Shown: positions 1 to 9,450 of the stretch, in pieces
Position numbering within the stretch: the stretch's first letter is position 1
Layout: each line of letters starts with the position of its first letter
Origin: Eubacterium sp. CAG:252
GTDB taxonomy: Bacteria > Bacillota > Clostridia > Lachnospirales > Lachnospiraceae
Length of the DNA stretch: 48,138 bases
Assembly (NCBI GenBank): GCA_000436535.1
Contig: FR886270.1
Coordinates: 37,919-86,056 of the forward strand
Direction: 5' to 3'
The notes under the pieces: generated by a model
Database searches by the model: none
What the model saw: the letters and a program-made list of their open reading frames with translations, nothing else
What the model was told of the DNA's origin: nothing
Position numbers and translations under genes: made by a program

Positions 1-128
1 TTTCCATCAATAATCTTAGTTATAAGCTCTGTTATATCTGGGACATCATTGTTATATATAGCATCCTCTGCATCCTCAACCTCAAGACTAGGCTGGAACT
101 TCTTAATCTCTTCATCAAAATCCAACAT
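1..128 (-). CDS. Hypothetical protein, N-terminal part only (gene runs off the left edge)
   Basis: An ATG at 128 on the minus strand is preceded by AGGAGA at good spacing and opens a frame that stays open to the window edge. It begins MLDFDEEIKKFQPSLEVEDA and continues with acidic, probably helical sequence. I do not recognise the family. It lies about 100 bp downstream of the folC stop on the same strand, so it may be cotranscribed with folC. The 3' end is outside the window, so length and function cannot be judged. Confidence 0.6.
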   Translation of the reverse strand, partial: MLDFDEEIKKFQPSLEVEDAEDAIYNNDVPDITELITKIIDG

Positions 129-231
129 AATAATTCTCCTATCTATCAAACAAATGTATCTTTCAATAATATGATGTCAGGGTTTAAAGGTATTGCCCAT
201 GACTGATGTACCCGGATTGCTATATTGCTGC

Positions 232-1518
232 TCAATTCGCACAATCCTCCAACACCGCCTTAATGTCCGCAACAAGATAAAGGGAACCCACGCCAAACAC
301 CATATCTTCGTTCTTCAGTGCATATAGCGCAGCTTTCGCACTGTCATACACTTCAATCCCAATATCCGTATGTCTTTTAAAGGCTTCCTTTATATACTGC
401 CTGTCAAGCTGCCTTTTTCCTCCGGTAACAGTAACTGCTATCCTGTCAAATGCCCTGCACGCACTTAAGACTTCTATCATCTCCTCAAAGTTCTTATCAC
501 TCACCACTGAGAAAAGAAGTGCTGCTTTCTTGTCAGAATGTGCATACATGGCATCAACTGTTTCTGCAAACTTTCTTATCCCGTGAGGATTATGCGCTCC
601 ATCAACATATATGTTATCAGTTACCTTTTCCATACGCCCCTGCCACTTATTTGCCGCAAGTGCTTTCTTTATGTTTTCATCACTCATAGCTATTCCATAT
701 GTACTTTTAAGCACAGCACATACTGTCAGTGCCAGAGCTGCATTCTCTGCCTGATATACAGCAGGTGTTGCCAGATGAAAACAATCACTATTATAATACT
801 CATTATCCATTAAAAAATCAATACAGCCATTTAAGTTTTTAATGATTGTATACTGTGTTTTATTCACTCCACAGGAAAAGCTGTTATGCTGGCTGGCACA
901 TTTTTTAATAACCTCTGTGACTGAACTTTCATTGTCTGTATAGACTACAGGTACCCCCTCTTTTATAATTCCAGCCTTTTCGCCGGCTATCTTTTCAAGC
1001 GTATCGCCCAGAATAGCCGTATGTTCAAGACCTATCGCTGTTATTGCACAGCAGACTGGATGCTCTATGGCATTGGTTGCATCAAGTTTTCCACCAAGTC
1101 CTGTTTCTAAGACAACATAGTCCACTTTCTGCTCTTTGAAATATAACATAGCTATTCCGAAAAAAAAGTCAAAATATGCAAGCTTTACATTATTCGTGCA
1201 AACAGCCTCATATACCTGATTAAAATACTCTGTAAATTCTTCTTCTGGTATAAGTTCTCTGTTTATCTGTATACGTTCCCTTATAGTGTTAAGGTGCGGT
1301 GAGGTGAAAAGTCCGACCTTGTATCCCTGCTGTCTTAAGCAGCTTTCTATATATGAACAGACTGAACCTTTACCGTTAGTACCTGCTATATGTATTACTT
1401 TAAGTGACTTCTCAGGGTTTCCCATTATCTTAAGCAGCTTTCTTCCTCTTTCCACACCTGTTCCCTCATTAAACTGGTCAAGGGAGTCAAGATAGCTGCA
1501 TATTTCGTTGTAATTCAT
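232..1518 (-). CDS. folC: Folylpolyglutamate synthase / dihydrofolate synthase
   Basis: The 428-residue product is the usual length for FolC, a cytoplasmic Mur-ligase-type ATP enzyme. FolC adds glutamate to folates and, in bifunctional members, to dihydropteroate. The P-loop GTNGKGS is at residues 46-52. The FolC signature ETGLGGKLDATN is at about 138-149. The C-terminal domain carries DGAHNPHG at about 306-313. The ribosome binding site before the ATG is weak (AGGT). No other folate genes lie next to it, so whether it is bifunctional cannot be told from context. The family call is secure. Confidence 0.95.
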   Translation of the reverse strand: MNYNEICSYLDSLDQFNEGTGVERGRKLLKIMGNPEKSLKVIHIAGTNGKGSVCSYIESCLRQQGYKVGLFTSPHLNTIRERIQINRELIPEEEFTEYFNQVYEAVCTNNVKLAYFDFFFGIAMLYFKEQKVDYVVLETGLGGKLDATNAIEHPVCCAITAIGLEHTAILGDTLEKIAGEKAGIIKEGVPVVYTDNESSVTEVIKKCASQHNSFSCGVNKTQYTIIKNLNGCIDFLMDNEYYNSDCFHLATPAVYQAENAALALTVCAVLKSTYGIAMSDENIKKALAANKWQGRMEKVTDNIYVDGAHNPHGIRKFAETVDAMYAHSDKKAALLFSVVSDKNFEEMIEVLSACRAFDRIAVTVTGGKRQLDRQYIKEAFKRHTDIGIEVYDSAKAALYALKNEDMVFGVGSLYLVADIKAVLEDCAN

Positions 1519-1665
1519 GATGCGTTACCTGTTATATCCTTTCTTACTCTTTTTCTCTGTTATTCCGTATAAAGATGTTGGGGTAAAAGCCCACAACTAC
1601 GATACCTAATAATTTTAACCACATAAACCAGAATGTTAAAGACGAATTCTGTGAAACCGCATTTC

Positions 1666-3189
1666 TTATCCAACCCCCTCAAGTACATCTTCGTTACATC
1701 TTATAACAAGCGGCTTTTTATCTCCTGTATACACATACAGCCTGTCTTCCTTAAGATATACTCTCCAGTCCCTGCTTTCATGTATTTCTTTTAACATCGC
1801 CTCTATTGTGACTATCTGGCTTCTTGTATAATTCATTGCAATATGTAAAAACAGTTTATCGCCAAAGTGGAACTTATAGTAATATGCACTCCACAGCCTT
1901 TTTAAGTTATTCATCCTTATATCTGTCTGTGCCTTGTACGCAGCCCTCAGCTCCTGACCTTCCTTTTCCTGCAGCTCTAATCTGTCCTGCGCTATAATGA
2001 CCTGATTGCTTAATTCATCTTTCTTTCTTCGCTTTTGCTCGCTGTCCTCTAATCCCCTGTCTAACTGACGTTTCACATCATTAACCCGCGCATAATAACT
2101 CTTGGTTTCCGCCTCTGTATGTCCACCATTTATGTATTCATCCTTTTTTAGCTCAAGCTCACTGAAATCAAGTGAAATCTTTGTATAATTCTCAGATGCA
2201 GCATCGGCACGCTTTTTGGCTTCCTCTAACTGCTTCTTTCTAGCCTCAAGTTCTCTTTCGCACCTTGCCTTTTTCTCATCAAGCCCGCTTACCTGCTTTG
2301 CAAGTGCCTGATACTCCTTCTCCTCATCATCTGCCTTAGCTCTGTCACTGTCAGCAACATATGATGGCATAAGCTCATCTGCGGCGTATAAAGGTCTGTT
2401 ATACTTCTTAACTGCCACACTTATAAGCCTTGCAAGCTGGAATACTGATATTCTATTAAAATGTCTTAATGCCTGATACATCGTCTTTATCTCTATAGTC
2501 TTATAATCAAAGGCTTCTATTCCAAAGCAGTCTATAACAAGCTTTAACTGCATAGGTGTCTTCTGCTTTCTTAAGCACTTAAGAACACCCATTCCATTAA
2601 ATACAGCAGGCATAAGCTCCTTGTGGACTATTCTTTTGGTTTCTATATCCGCCATGCCTATAGCCTTATCCATAATTGGCGACCACTCCTTAAGCTGGTC
2701 CGGTGTCATATTCTTAAGGCTCTGCATAAGATTATCCATAAATGTATCATTATACTTATCAGCTATAATGCGCATTTTATGTGCCGGTGCCATATACTGG
2801 TTAACCGTATAGCCGCTTCCGGCAGTATCCACAACAAGTATTGAAAGCTTTTCCCTGCCATCCTGTGTACTTATATCTATCTGCTGTGATAATGACACTA
2901 ATTCCATAAGCTTGATATCTAACATCATAAGAAGCTGTTCTCTTTTTACAGCCTTAAGCTCAGTAATCCTGCTATCAACCATATCGGACACCTTTTTATA
3001 GTCATAACCGACCTTTAACTTGTCTGTAAACATCTGTGCAAATGAATTGGCAACATCTGCCATTCCCGATAATAATCTTGAACCTGTCTCCTTTGCAGCG
3101 CTTGTAAGCGTAACACTGTCAAAAAAAGCAAGCTGAAGTCTTATATCATCATCCGGTAACTGGTTAATAAGAGTGAATATATCTGTCAT
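1666..3189 (-). CDS. Unrecognised cytoplasmic coiled-coil protein
   Basis: A 507-residue protein with a strong AAAGGAGG ribosome binding site just before its ATG, so it is a real gene. I do not recognise the family. Residues 1-275 look alpha-helical and globular. Residues about 283-425 are highly charged with heptad-like spacing and should form a long coiled coil. The last 80 residues are aromatic-rich and basic. There is no signal peptide and no membrane segment. It lies between folC and the HMA-kinase gene on the same strand, but gaps of roughly 50-150 bp give no clear operon. A structural or scaffolding role is only a guess. Confidence 0.75.
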   Translation of the reverse strand: MTDIFTLINQLPDDDIRLQLAFFDSVTLTSAAKETGSRLLSGMADVANSFAQMFTDKLKVGYDYKKVSDMVDSRITELKAVKREQLLMMLDIKLMELVSLSQQIDISTQDGREKLSILVVDTAGSGYTVNQYMAPAHKMRIIADKYNDTFMDNLMQSLKNMTPDQLKEWSPIMDKAIGMADIETKRIVHKELMPAVFNGMGVLKCLRKQKTPMQLKLVIDCFGIEAFDYKTIEIKTMYQALRHFNRISVFQLARLISVAVKKYNRPLYAADELMPSYVADSDRAKADDEEKEYQALAKQVSGLDEKKARCERELEARKKQLEEAKKRADAASENYTKISLDFSELELKKDEYINGGHTEAETKSYYARVNDVKRQLDRGLEDSEQKRRKKDELSNQVIIAQDRLELQEKEGQELRAAYKAQTDIRMNNLKRLWSAYYYKFHFGDKLFLHIAMNYTRSQIVTIEAMLKEIHESRDWRVYLKEDRLYVYTGDKKPLVIRCNEDVLEGVG

Positions 3190-3238
3190 AAAAGCCTCCT
3201 TTCATAATAGGCTTAATTCTAACATTTCATTTTATGTA

Positions 3239-4468
3239 TCATATCTGTTTATTGGCGGGAATTGTTACTTTGAATAAGCTGCCCACGCCTTTCTTACTCT
3301 CTACGTGTATCGTTCCACCATGCAGCTGCACAATAGCTCTTGTTATAGTAAGCCCAATACCAGCACCCCCTGTGCTTCTGTTTCTTGATTTATCAGTTCT
3401 ATAAAATCTTTCAAATATATATTGTATATCATTATCATCTATGCCACAACCATTATCTTTAACTGTAATAACTACATTTTCATTCTCTTGTATAACTGTA
3501 ATTTGAATATTACCATAATTATCTGTATACTTGACTGCATTGGATATAAGATTATTAAGCACCTGGCTCATCTTATCTTTATCAACACATACATCTATAT
3601 GTTCTCCTATTATATCACATCGGATATTCTTTTTTGACATTTCGTTTTCAAAAATCAGTTTAACTTCTTTGGCGAGTTCATATATGTCTACATGTCCGAT
3701 ATGTAATATCATATTCTCACCTTCAATCTGCCGAAGCTTTTCAAGTTCGGTAATAATACCTGTTATTCGTTCAAGTTCATTATAACAGCTTGAAAGACGT
3801 TCATTAGTTGGTTCAAGGACACCTTCTATTATAGCCTCTATATTAGAAGAAACATTGGCAACCGGGGTTCTTAATTCATGTGCCACATCAGATGTTAATC
3901 TTCGTCTTAGCATTTCCTGATTATCAAGACTTTCTGCCATATGATTAACAGCATTTCCAAGCTCTGATAATTCCATTGTACATATATCAGTATTAATTCT
4001 GTTATTATAATTCCCCCGTGCTATATCTTTAGCTGCTCTTGTTGCTGCTTTTACTGGAACGGAGATTTTCCCTGCCAGAATTATTCCAGCTATCGCTGCA
4101 AACACTATGGATATAATTCCAACAACAGCAAATCTTCCAGGTACAAGCATATTTATAATACCGGTTTCACTTATAAGTATATATAGCATAATAATTATTA
4201 CCACTATACTTATCTTTCTTATATAATCATCACTACTTCTGCAATATTCTTCTTCATTACAGGCTTCATATCCTTTTTCTTTAATAACATTTATTATGTC
4301 TGTTATTGATACAATATCAGAGTCATACTCAACTTGTGCCTTTTCCTTTTTGTAATCAACCTTTGCATTTATAATTCCATTTGTACTATTTAATGCACTT
4401 TCAATTGTATTCTGACACATAATGCATGTCATACCTGATATATGCACACTATCTTTTATTACTTTCAT
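3239..4468 (-). CDS. Sensor histidine kinase with N-terminal heavy-metal-associated (HMA) domain
   Basis: A 409-residue fusion. Residues 5-70 form an HMA domain with the metal-binding motif GMTCIMC (C15, C18). Two membrane segments follow (about 85-105 and 113-133) with a very short outside loop. Next come a HAMP-like linker (about 135-185), a HisKA domain with H197 in DVAHELRTP, and an HATPase domain with N-box about 305-310, DNGCGI at 338-343 and GAGIGL at 368-373. HMA domains bind soft metals such as copper, so the cytoplasmic N-terminus probably senses or receives metal ions (inference). No response regulator or metal ATPase lies next to it, so its partner is unknown. Confidence 0.9.
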   Translation of the reverse strand: MKVIKDSVHISGMTCIMCQNTIESALNSTNGIINAKVDYKKEKAQVEYDSDIVSITDIINVIKEKGYEACNEEEYCRSSDDYIRKISIVVIIIMLYILISETGIINMLVPGRFAVVGIISIVFAAIAGIILAGKISVPVKAATRAAKDIARGNYNNRINTDICTMELSELGNAVNHMAESLDNQEMLRRRLTSDVAHELRTPVANVSSNIEAIIEGVLEPTNERLSSCYNELERITGIITELEKLRQIEGENMILHIGHVDIYELAKEVKLIFENEMSKKNIRCDIIGEHIDVCVDKDKMSQVLNNLISNAVKYTDNYGNIQITVIQENENVVITVKDNGCGIDDNDIQYIFERFYRTDKSRNRSTGGAGIGLTITRAIVQLHGGTIHVESKKGVGSLFKVTIPANKQI

Positions 4469-4511
4469 TCTGATATTATTAAACCTCTCTTTATTGATTT
4501 TTTATTATAAT

Positions 4512-4546
4512 GCCAGTGACAAAAAGAGCTTTTGCCACCAACTGGC
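4512..4546. repeat. Interrupted hairpin upstream of the HMA-kinase gene
   Basis: GCCAGT (4512-4517) pairs with ACTGGC (4541-4546), and inside it CAAAA pairs with TTTTG. It lies between the gdhA terminator and the kinase start, so it would be in the kinase leader. There is no U-run, so a terminator role is not supported. Confidence 0.4.
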
Positions 4547-4694
4547 GTATACTTGTTTTATTTAATATGAAGTTTAACAGACAATTTTGTGATTTTTATG
4601 TGGAATATACATTTTTCATTTTTTGACATAAAAAATCTGATGCCATCGCACCAGATTTCCAATACAGATTTTACCACGCCTACTGATAAAGAAG

Positions 4695-4731
4695 CAAAAA
4701 AGAGCTGCCAGCCATGCGGCTTAGCAGCTCT
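4695..4731 (-). terminator. Rho-independent terminator of gdhA
   Basis: AGAGCTGC (4701-4708) and GCAGCTCT (4724-4731) form a perfect 8-bp stem with a nested AGCC/GGCT pair. On the minus strand the stem is followed by TTTTTTGC. It lies just after the gdhA stop. Confidence 0.9.
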
Positions 4732-4765
4732 GTTTATTATATTTATTAAATTAGTTATGGGGTAA

Positions 4766-6112
4766 TTAGCATACTCCCTGAGCGAGCATTGCATTAACAA
4801 CCTTCTCGAAACCAGCGATATTAGCACCAGCTACATAGTTGCCTTCCATACCATATCTCTTAGCAGCATCATCGATGTTGTGGTAGATATTAACCATGAT
4901 GTTCTTAAGCTTAGCATCAACCTCTTCGAATGTCCAGCTAAGTCTTTCACTATTCTGGCTCATTTCAAGAGCTGAAGTAGCAACACCACCAGCGTTGGCA
5001 GCCTTACCACAGATGAACATTACACCATTGTTCTGGAAGTACTCTGTTGCTTCAAGAGTTGTAGGCATATTAGCACCTTCACAAACAGCCTTAACACCGT
5101 TAGCTACTAACTGCTTAGCATCCTCAAGGTCAAGTTCGTTCTGAGTAGCACAAGGAAGAGCGATATCACACTTAACTGACCATACACCATGCTCACCATT
5201 CTTCTTTTCATGGTATTCAGCTGACTTTCTTGCAGCAGCATATTCTGTAAGTCTTGCTCTCTTAACTTCCTTAACTTCTCTAAGAAGTTCTACATCGATT
5301 CCTTCTGAATCATATAACCAGCCTGTTGAGTCAGAGCATGTAACAACCTTAGCACCAAGCTGCTGTGCCTTCTGGATAGCATATATAGCAACATTACCAG
5401 CACCTGAAACAGCGATTGTCTTGCCTTCAAGTGAATCACCGTGGCACTTCATAAGCTCTTCTGTGATGTAAAGAAGACCATATCCTGTAGCTTCTGTTCT
5501 TGCAAGTGAACCACCATATGTAAGTCCCTTACCAGTAAGCACGCCTTCAAACATACCTCTGATTCTCTTATACTGACCAAACATATAACCGATTTCTCTT
5601 GCACCTGTTCCGATATCACCAGCTGGAACATCGACATCAGCTCCGATGTACTTGCAAAGCTCTGTCATGAAGCTCTGGCAGAATGCCATGATTTCTCTAT
5701 CTGACTTGCCCTTAGGATCGAAGTCAGAACCACCTTTACCACCACCGATTGGAAGGCTTGTAAGTGAGTTCTTGAAAATCTGTTCAAAACCTAAGAACTT
5801 GATAATACCTAAGTTAACTGATGGATGTAATCTTAAACCACCCTTGTAAGGTCCGATAGCGTTGTTGAACTGTACTCTGAAACCTCTGTTAACCTGTACC
5901 TGACCCTTATCGTCTACCCAAGGTACACGGAACATTAATACTCTGTCTGGCTCTGTAATTCTTTCAAGAATTGCATTGCTTCTGTAAAGCTCCTCGTTAG
6001 CATCAACAACTGGTCTTAATGTGTTAAGAACCTCTGTTACAGCCTGTAAAAATTCTGGCTGATCTGCATTCTTCTTAGAAACTAATTCTAATACTTCATC
6101 AACATATCCCAT
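4766..6112 (-). CDS. gdhA: Glutamate dehydrogenase (hexameric, probably NADP-specific type)
   Basis: A 448-residue protein, the normal length for the small hexameric enzyme that interconverts 2-oxoglutarate plus ammonia and glutamate. It has the glutamate-binding GGLR at 91-94, the catalytic-lysine motif PIGGGKGGSDFDPKG with K126, and a Rossmann motif GAGNVA at 237-242. The coenzyme preference is inferred from overall type. A good AGGAG site precedes the ATG. The gene is monocistronic, with its own consensus promoter upstream and hairpin terminator downstream. Confidence 0.97.
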   Translation of the reverse strand: MGYVDEVLELVSKKNADQPEFLQAVTEVLNTLRPVVDANEELYRSNAILERITEPDRVLMFRVPWVDDKGQVQVNRGFRVQFNNAIGPYKGGLRLHPSVNLGIIKFLGFEQIFKNSLTSLPIGGGKGGSDFDPKGKSDREIMAFCQSFMTELCKYIGADVDVPAGDIGTGAREIGYMFGQYKRIRGMFEGVLTGKGLTYGGSLARTEATGYGLLYITEELMKCHGDSLEGKTIAVSGAGNVAIYAIQKAQQLGAKVVTCSDSTGWLYDSEGIDVELLREVKEVKRARLTEYAAARKSAEYHEKKNGEHGVWSVKCDIALPCATQNELDLEDAKQLVANGVKAVCEGANMPTTLEATEYFQNNGVMFICGKAANAGGVATSALEMSQNSERLSWTFEEVDAKLKNIMVNIYHNIDDAAKRYGMEGNYVAGANIAGFEKVVNAMLAQGVC

Positions 6113-6169
6113 AACCGTATAACTCCTTTTAATTAATATTCGTACGCTTTAGTACGTTACCCAAGTAAT

Positions 6170-6198
6170 ATTATATAAAGCCGACTTAATTTTTGCAA
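6170..6198 (-). promoter_or_regulatory. Sigma-A-type promoter of gdhA
   Basis: On the minus strand TTGCAA (6193-6198) and TATAAT (6170-6175) are separated by exactly 17 bp, about 60 bp before the gdhA start. A GTAC-rich dyad (around 6141-6155) lies between the promoter and the gene. Confidence 0.8.
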
Positions 6199-6639
6199 GT
6201 TTTTTATACCTTTTACATAATAAAATTGAACACATTTGAATATTATTAAGTTTAATTAGGTTTAACTTTAATTTTTGCCAGATTTTTCTTTACATTATTA
6301 AGCATTTTAAAACAAATATTGTTGTATTTTGTCTTAATATTTTTAAGCTGCCGTTCTGAGCCTTATCTCAAAATTTCAATGATTTATCATATCCGCCACA
6401 TCAAATCCGATAAATACACATAGAAATGCAGGTAATTTTATGTATATCTATCAGATTATATATTTTACTCACTTTTTTATATCTATTTTATTTATTTTTT
6501 ATTCCATATATGGTATATTGTTCTTTGTATGTAATTATTTTTTTACATTTTAGTAACATATTTGTTACATTTAACAAGCAATACAGAAGAACACCTGCAT
6601 ATAGGCAGGATATTGTACTTCACGAATTAAGGAGGTTTT
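6199..6639. other. AT-rich divergent intergenic region between gdhA and the LCP gene
   Basis: About 440 bp of very AT-rich sequence with no credible coding region. It holds a dyad GTAACA-TATT-TGTTAC at 6553-6568, a possible operator for the rightward gene. GGAGG at about 6630 is the ribosome binding site of that gene. I see no other structure. Confidence 0.5.
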
Positions 6640-8562
6640 ATGTCAGGATTTATTGACAGAGTAAAAGGGGATATGCAGTATCTCTTTAAAAAGGGAACAG
6701 ACCTTACAGACAGCGAAAAGAAACGCAAGTTAAGAGCCTGGTCAACAGTTGCAGGAATTGCACTGGTCGTAATACAGTTGGTATTTACTGTACTTGCACT
6801 ATTAAAGTTGTACAAGCTTAACATACTTCCACTAAAGTATGTCATTATAATAGACATTGTTCTTGTTATTATAGCAATATACAACTTTGCTTCACAGTTC
6901 ACTAAAACGCATATAATAGGTAAAGTACTTGCCGTATTACTATCTGGTGTTTTACTATATACATTTTTATTCACATCAAAGGTTGATGATACACTTAATA
7001 AGATAAGTAACGTACAGACAACTACTGATATTGTTGATGTTGTAGTCTTAAAGAATGATAAGGCTTCTTCTATAAAGGATGCCATATCTTATACATTTGG
7101 ATATAACTCAGCAACTAACGCAGACGATAACAAAGATGCAATAAAGAAGATTAACTTCGATAACACTTCTAATATCAAGACTAAGGAGTATCAGGCATGG
7201 CTTGATATGTTTGATACACTTAACAAAGGCACTGATATTCAGGCTGTTATTATTAACGATGATTCTCTTCAGATGTTATATGATGAGAACGAAGAACTTA
7301 AGGACTCAATAAAGATTATCGGAACTATTGAGCTTACAAGAAAGATTGAGTTAAGCGCTTCCGATAAAAAGGTAAACGAAGAACCTTTCATCATCTACAT
7401 ATCTGGTAATGATGAAGAAGGTAAGATTAAGTCAACAGGACGTAGTGATGTAAATGTATTATGTGTTGTCAATCCTGTATCAAGACAGGTACTTCTTGTA
7501 ACTACTCCTAGAGATGCATATGTATACATGGAAAACAATGAACTTGGCTCAAGGGGTATGGATAAGCTTACTCATGCCGGAAACTGGGGTATAGACTACT
7601 CTATCGCAACTCTTAACAGACTTTATGAATGTAATATAGACTACAGCGTAAAGGTCAACTTCACAGGATGTGTTGCTGTTGTTGATGCTTTAGGCGGAGT
7701 TACTATCAATTCAGATGTTGAATTTGAAAACGGATGGGAAGCAGCTCCTGAAACATATCATTATGTAATTGGTGATAATGAATGTAATGGTGAGCAGGCT
7801 CTTGCTTTCTGCCGTGAAAGAAAAGCATTTGCTGACGGTGACTATCAGAGAGGACGTAACCAGTTAGCAGCACTTACAGGTGTTATCAATAAGCTTACTT
7901 CACCTGCTATTCTTACAAGATACAGCGCAATACTTGATTCTGTTGGTGATATGATTCTTACAAGTATGCCAACATCTGATATAACTGCTCTTGTAAGAGG
8001 ACAGTTAGCTGATACAAGAGGATGGAATGTACAATCATTCAGCGTAGGTGCTGAACCAGATTCCCTCCACAGCTTACAGTTAGGCACTAACGCTTCTATG
8101 TCTAAGTTATATACAGGCGATGTACAGATAGTTAAGCAGCTCATTGATAAGATTGAAAATGGTGATGTATTTGATGTTGATGAATATTATGAAGCTGAAG
8201 TAAAGAATGTACCTAACTATAATTCTTTCTATAAGGTATCAGAAAGCTCATCTTACAGTAATGGAAGTTCTAATAATAATACTACAAAGACTACAGAAGC
8301 CGTAAGAGAAAAAACACAGGCTGCAACAAGAGCTACGGCAGCTCCTACAGAAGCTGCTACTGTAACACAGCCTGCTACTGAGGCACCAACACCAGCTCCT
8401 ACAGAGGCTACAACTCCGGCTACACAGCCAGCTACTGAAAAAACAACTCAAGCTCCTGCACCAACGCCTGCAGAAGCTACATTACCGGCACCTGCTCCAG
8501 TACAGGCCAATGCTGCAAAAGAAGCTAATAACTACAGTTCTGTTGAAAAAACGACTCCTTAA
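6640..8562 (+). CDS. LytR-CpsA-Psr (LCP) family protein with Pro/Thr/Ala-rich tail
   Basis: LCP enzymes move lipid-linked glycopolymers onto peptidoglycan. This 640-residue protein has three membrane segments (about 33-57, 64-84, 92-112). The extracellular LCP domain (about 260-430) carries VTTPRDAYV with the key arginine R291, the MDKLTHA segment and CRERKAFADGDYQRGRNQ. A low-complexity tail rich in T, P, A and E (about 540-640) could span the wall. GGAGG sits before the ATG. It converges on the Wzz/BY-kinase pair, which suggests a shared role in surface polysaccharide. Confidence 0.93.
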   Translation: MSGFIDRVKGDMQYLFKKGTDLTDSEKKRKLRAWSTVAGIALVVIQLVFTVLALLKLYKLNILPLKYVIIIDIVLVIIAIYNFASQFTKTHIIGKVLAVLLSGVLLYTFLFTSKVDDTLNKISNVQTTTDIVDVVVLKNDKASSIKDAISYTFGYNSATNADDNKDAIKKINFDNTSNIKTKEYQAWLDMFDTLNKGTDIQAVIINDDSLQMLYDENEELKDSIKIIGTIELTRKIELSASDKKVNEEPFIIYISGNDEEGKIKSTGRSDVNVLCVVNPVSRQVLLVTTPRDAYVYMENNELGSRGMDKLTHAGNWGIDYSIATLNRLYECNIDYSVKVNFTGCVAVVDALGGVTINSDVEFENGWEAAPETYHYVIGDNECNGEQALAFCRERKAFADGDYQRGRNQLAALTGVINKLTSPAILTRYSAILDSVGDMILTSMPTSDITALVRGQLADTRGWNVQSFSVGAEPDSLHSLQLGTNASMSKLYTGDVQIVKQLIDKIENGDVFDVDEYYEAEVKNVPNYNSFYKVSESSSYSNGSSNNNTTKTTEAVREKTQAATRATAAPTEAATVTQPATEAPTPAPTEATTPATQPATEKTTQAPAPTPAEATLPAPAPVQANAAKEANNYSSVEKTTP

Positions 8563-8592
8563 ACACTCAGATAAATATTAACAGATATTAAT

Positions 8593-8641
8593 AAAATCAG
8601 GCTGATTATGATATATAAATAATCATAATCAGCCTGATTTT
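8593..8641. terminator. Bidirectional terminator between the LCP gene and the BY-kinase gene
   Basis: A perfect 20-bp inverted repeat (8593-8612 with 8622-8641) with a 9-nt loop. Both arms end in an A- or T-run, so it can stop transcripts from both converging genes. Confidence 0.85.
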
Positions 8642-8734
8642 ATATTAATATTACTGCTCTATATACATCCGTGTACCAGTGAATTCACGCTTTACACTTC
8701 TATACCTTAATATCATGCTTCGCAGAAAATACAG

Positions 8735-9433
8735 CTACTTTCCGGCATGTTCTCCGTACTTTCCATAATACTTGCCATAGTACTTACCATAGTACTTGTT
8801 ATCGTCCATATCAACCTTGTTAAGAATAATGCCTAACAGCTTGCAGTCTGTCTTTTTAATCTGCTCAAGCCCCTTCTGTGCATACTTATAACTCACACTG
8901 TTAGATGCCATAACATAGGCTACTCCATCGCACTCCTGCGCTACTATGGCACTGTCAATAACGCTTCCTATAGGTGGTGTATCTATTATTATATAGTCGT
9001 AAAGGTCTCTTAATACCTTTATAAGTGTCTTAAACACCTTATTTCCAAGAAGCTCTGTAGGGTTAGGTGGAACCGGCCCTGAGAATACTACATTGAAATT
9101 CTCGACATTAGTTGCATACATAACCTCTTCAAACTTATTGATACCAGATAAAAAATGTGTAAGTCCCTTAACTGATGTATTAATCTTGTATCGTCCTACC
9201 AACACCGACTTTCTAAGGTCTGCATCTATAAATATAACCTTCTTTCCAGCTTCTGCCAAAGAAACCGCAAGATTAAAGGATACTGTTGACTTTCCTTCAC
9301 CCGGTGTTGTGCTTGTAAACATAATGACCTTAACGTCCGAACCACATAACTGTATGTTTGTCCTTAAGTTCTTATATGCTTCATTTGCTCTGTAATCAAG
9401 CTTTCTTAACCTTTCTATATTAATCGTCTGCAT
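8735..9433 (-). CDS. Bacterial tyrosine kinase, CpsD/CapB/YwqD type
   Basis: A 232-residue cytoplasmic BY-kinase. Walker A TPGEGKST is at 43-50, Walker A' VIFIDADLR at 66-74, and Walker B YIIIDTPP at 147-154. The C-terminus has a tyrosine cluster made of repeated YYGK units, the expected autophosphorylation tail. It starts 17 bp after the Wzz-type gene, whose C-terminal cytoplasmic end normally activates this kinase. Such pairs control chain length and export of capsule or exopolysaccharide. No CpsB-type phosphatase or glycosyltransferases lie in the window. Confidence 0.93.
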   Translation of the reverse strand: MQTINIERLRKLDYRANEAYKNLRTNIQLCGSDVKVIMFTSTTPGEGKSTVSFNLAVSLAEAGKKVIFIDADLRKSVLVGRYKINTSVKGLTHFLSGINKFEEVMYATNVENFNVVFSGPVPPNPTELLGNKVFKTLIKVLRDLYDYIIIDTPPIGSVIDSAIVAQECDGVAYVMASNSVSYKYAQKGLEQIKKTDCKLLGIILNKVDMDDNKYYGKYYGKYYGKYGEHAGK

Positions 9434-9450
9434 TATATCTCCATTCCTGT

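Noticed and set aside
4558..4827. 89-codon leftward frame overlapping the end of gdhA
   Set aside because: It runs through the gdhA end and its terminator with no ribosome binding site or family resemblance.
6426..6656. 76-codon rightward frame before the LCP gene
   Set aside because: AT-rich hydrophobic frame overlapping the LCP start; no ribosome binding site.
8593..8641. 20-bp perfect inverted repeat as a CRISPR or mobile-element end
   Set aside because: A single hairpin with T-runs between converging genes is best explained as a terminator.
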